A DNA stretch of 7,840 bases. It comes from Kiritimatiellia bacterium (GTDB lineage Bacteria > Verrucomicrobiota > Kiritimatiellia > RFP12 > DVOR01). The notes under the pieces were generated by a model, which ran no database searches, was not told where the DNA came from, and saw nothing but the letters and a program-made list of their open reading frames with translations. Shown here piece after piece: positions 5,887 to 7,840 of this stretch (the stretch's first letter is position 1; each line of letters starts with the position of its first letter). The position numbers were made by a program, and so were the translations under genes. The stretch spans positions 1-7,840 of the forward strand of contig JAFYMU010000210.1 of NCBI GenBank assembly GCA_017548245.1. The letters run 5' to 3'.

Positions 5887-5916
5887 AATGTTGAACATTG
5901 AACGTGAGTAGACGTT
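5887..5916. promoter_or_regulatory. Paired dyads, possible operator
   Basis: AATGTT-G-AACATT (5887-5899) is a perfect 13-bp palindrome. It is followed at once by AACGT-GAGTAG-ACGTT (5901-5916), and TTGAAC occurs twice seven bases apart (5891 and 5898). They lie about 70-100 bases upstream of the -35 at 5987, where an activator could bind. No regulator can be named. Confidence 0.3.
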
Positions 5917-5986
5917 ACATTGAGGGTGTAGGTGGATATTTTTGAGCGCGGAGTGCAAAAAAGTCGCGCTTTTCTTGTGATAATTC

Positions 5987-6015
5987 TTGACGTGCGCCAA
6001 AAATAACACTATACT
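5987..6015 (+). promoter_or_regulatory. Strong sigma-70-type promoter of the pilus-associated genes
   Basis: TTGACG (5987-5992), a spacer of exactly 17 bases, and TATACT (6010-6015) are close to the housekeeping consensus. The leader of about 45 bases contains AAGGAG (6054-6059) seven bases before ATG 6067. A hairpin AGCGCG/CGCGCT (5945-5950, 5965-5970) lies just upstream. Confidence 0.85.
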
Positions 6016-6066
6016 CTCTTTTGTCAATATGGTCATAGGATTTAGAAGTCCAAAAGGAGCCTTAAA

Positions 6067-6891
6067 ATGAAGTCATGGATGATGCTGTTATTGGTCACAC
6101 TTTGTGCAAGCATGGTGATGGCACAGGGAAGACGCAATGCAAAGGGCGCTGGCGCAGGTGCTGGTGCTAAGGCAGAGCCGGGGCAAATGCTTGAAATCAA
6201 GGAAATTACAGGCGTTGCAGGCGATAGCGATTATTTGGCTGCCGCTCCTTCCACTGATGAAAAGTGGAAACTCAAAATCAATCACTCGGATAGCTATGTG
6301 AAGGATGGCGCAAAGGGTTGGCACTACTTCGAAGTGGCCTATGAAGTGGCTAAGATTGGTACCGACGCCTCGGGCAAGAAGTTGCCGATCTTGACGATTC
6401 CTGAAGTGGAAGTCACGTTCGCAGTCCTTTATGATATGAAGCAGTCGAAGTTGGCTGGCTCGGTGAAGCAGATGGCTGACAAGGCCGGTGGCGCAATCGG
6501 TTGGGAAAAACCGTCGCAGTTGAACACCTTGCTCACCGAAACCGTGACCTACACCAGCATTACGCCTGGCCGTAAGCACTATGCCGCAGTGTGCGTGCCG
6601 CCGAGCTCGGTGGCGGTCTATGGTAAGCCCGTGGTCTTCTCGGTGCAGATCAAGGTCGATGGCGTTCAGCAGGGCGAAATCTTCACGGAAGCTGTGAAGG
6701 GCGCAAAGGTTGAAGGCAAGGATATCGCAGGTTTGCTCGTGGATGGCAAAAAGCAGAACGCTGCTTGGTGGGAATCGATTCAGAACAAGGCTGATACGGT
6801 AACCAAGGTGGAAGGCATTTTGCGTGATCGCTCCAAGACCCCGTTTGTCATGGTGGGCGATATGTACTATGATCAGGTGAAAAACCGCTGA
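6067..6891 (+). CDS. Secreted pilus-associated protein, Amuc_1102-like
   Basis: A 274-residue exported protein. The signal peptide is residues 1-19 (Lys2, hydrophobic core, cleavage after VMA before QGRR). A flexible Gly/Ala linker follows at 27-36, with alternating G and A. The rest (about 40-245) is rich in alternating strands, with two segments GWHYFEVAYEVAKI (82-95) and VVFSVQIKVDGV, and looks like a beta-sandwich. A short C-terminal part ends in PFVMVGDMYYDQVKNR. Length, secretion and its place directly before a PilM gene fit the Amuc_1102 family of Akkermansia, a pilus-locus protein reported to have an immunoglobulin-like fold. That assignment comes from context and general resemblance, not alignment. 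The gap to the next ATG is 33 bases, with no terminator, so both are one operon under the promoter at 5987. The start is set by a good ribosome site. Confidence 0.75.
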   Translation: MKSWMMLLLVTLCASMVMAQGRRNAKGAGAGAGAKAEPGQMLEIKEITGVAGDSDYLAAAPSTDEKWKLKINHSDSYVKDGAKGWHYFEVAYEVAKIGTDASGKKLPILTIPEVEVTFAVLYDMKQSKLAGSVKQMADKAGGAIGWEKPSQLNTLLTETVTYTSITPGRKHYAAVCVPPSSVAVYGKPVVFSVQIKVDGVQQGEIFTEAVKGAKVEGKDIAGLLVDGKKQNAAWWESIQNKADTVTKVEGILRDRSKTPFVMVGDMYYDQVKNR

Positions 6892-6924
6892 TTGACGCCC
6901 TAACCGGTTGAAAACGGAAATTTT

Positions 6925-7840
6925 ATGGAACGTATTTTAACACTAAATATCGGCGCGACGCGGTTGGCGTTGGCTGAGTTTGAGGTGAGGTCCGGTCGCG
7001 GGCCTGGCCTCTTGCGTTATACATTCGGCGATTTGCCTGAAGGTAGCGCAGAAAATCCGGACACCTTTAGCGTAGAGATTGAACAGGCTCTGCGTGGCAT
7101 GATGGCCGAGTCGGGTATTCGCGCAGGACGCATCTATGTGGCGCTCTCGGGCCAGATGGCCTTCCCACGCTTCGTCAAAGTCTTGGCGGATAGCCCGGAA
7201 AAGATGAATGAGCAGATTCGCTTCGAAGTGGAGCAGAATGTGCCGTTCCCGTTGAACGAAGCCATTTTCTCGCACGCCCTCATTGGTGCGCCTGACGCTG
7301 GCGAACAGCATGTGATGATTATCGCAGCGCGTTCGGCCCTCGTTTCTGCAGTGACGCGTGCCTTGTTGAATACCGGTTGCGAACCCGAATTGGTGGACGT
7401 GGCTCCGGTGGCGCTTTACAACGCCGTGCGCTTCAACTATCAGGAGATGGATGGTTGCACGTTGGTGGTGGATATTGGCGCTCGTTGCACGAACTTGGTC
7501 TTTGTGGAACAGGATCGCATCTTCTATCGTTCCATTCCTGTGGCTGGTAATACCATCACCGCAGAAGTCGCGAAGACCTTTGGCATCTCGCTTGAAGAGG
7601 CTGAACAGTTTAAGCGCGAACGTGGTTTGGTGGCGCAGGGTGGGGCATTCGCCGTAGATGACCCTGACACCGATCGTCTCTCCAAGGTGATTCGCAATGT
7701 GATGACGCGTCTCAACGCTGAAATCGCCCGTTCGATCTCCTTCTATCGTAGCCAGCAGGATGGTAGCGCGCCGTCGCAGATGTTGTTGACGGGTGCTTCG
7801 TCGCAGTTGCCCTACATGCAGAACTTCTTTGAAGAAAAGC
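6925..7840 (+). CDS. pilM: PilM-type ATPase-fold pilus assembly protein (3' end outside window)
   Basis: The frame is open to the right edge, giving the first 305 residues. PilM has an actin-like (FtsA-type) fold and acts at the cytoplasmic face of the inner membrane as part of the type IV pilus alignment complex, binding the N-terminus of PilN. Features seen: the first phosphate loop LNIGATRLALAEF (residues 7-19), the family segment IRFEVEQNVPFPLNEA (98-113), the second phosphate loop VVDIGARCTNLVFV (181-194), VAKTFGISLEEAEQFKR (215-231), and the adenosine motif LLTGASSQLP (287-296). Around 350 residues are usual, so about 50 or more are missing. The ATG at 6925 has only a weak ribosome site (CGGAAA). 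In Akkermansia the related gene is Amuc_1101 next to Amuc_1102, matching this order. PilN/PilO-like and PilQ-like genes would be expected downstream. Confidence 0.9.
   Translation, partial: MERILTLNIGATRLALAEFEVRSGRGPGLLRYTFGDLPEGSAENPDTFSVEIEQALRGMMAESGIRAGRIYVALSGQMAFPRFVKVLADSPEKMNEQIRFEVEQNVPFPLNEAIFSHALIGAPDAGEQHVMIIAARSALVSAVTRALLNTGCEPELVDVAPVALYNAVRFNYQEMDGCTLVVDIGARCTNLVFVEQDRIFYRSIPVAGNTITAEVAKTFGISLEEAEQFKRERGLVAQGGAFAVDDPDTDRLSKVIRNVMTRLNAEIARSISFYRSQQDGSAPSQMLLTGASSQLPYMQNFFEEK

Overview
The window reads as a chromosomal segment from a Gram-negative bacterium of the PVC group, most likely a Verrucomicrobiota, Lentisphaerota or Kiritimatiellota relative. This is inference. It rests on a PilM-type gene directly behind a secreted protein resembling the Akkermansia Amuc_1102 family, on a lipoprotein and further Sec-type signal peptides, and on a first gene whose tail resembles the pilin-associated proteins of that group. 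All supported genes are on the + strand. They avoid the codons TTA, CTA and TCA, which leaves long meaningless open frames on the opposite strand.

Layout. Positions 2-1829 hold a three-gene run: the 3' end of an unrecognised gene, a small acidic protein with Cys/His-rich ends, and triosephosphate isomerase (tpiA), closed by a strong intrinsic terminator. Positions 1888-2520 are non-coding. They contain a striking 22-bp tandem array bounded by inverted 14-bp ends (2108-2234), then a dyad and a promoter. Positions 2521-3723 encode a secreted acidic protein of unknown function with its own promoter and terminator. Positions 3833-5839 form a two-gene operon: O-acetylhomoserine sulfhydrylase (metY) behind a structured leader, overlapped by one base by a lipoprotein with an ExbD/TolR-like domain. 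It ends in a terminator. From 5987 a near-consensus promoter drives a secreted Amuc_1102-like protein and pilM, which runs off the window and is probably the start of a type IV pilus-like assembly operon.

The genes serve glycolysis/gluconeogenesis (tpiA), methionine or homocysteine synthesis by direct sulfhydrylation (metY), and envelope or pilus biogenesis (the last three genes). The least explained items are the 22-bp array with its surrounding non-coding island, the Cys/His-rich protein beside tpiA, and the possible pseudoknot leader of metY.
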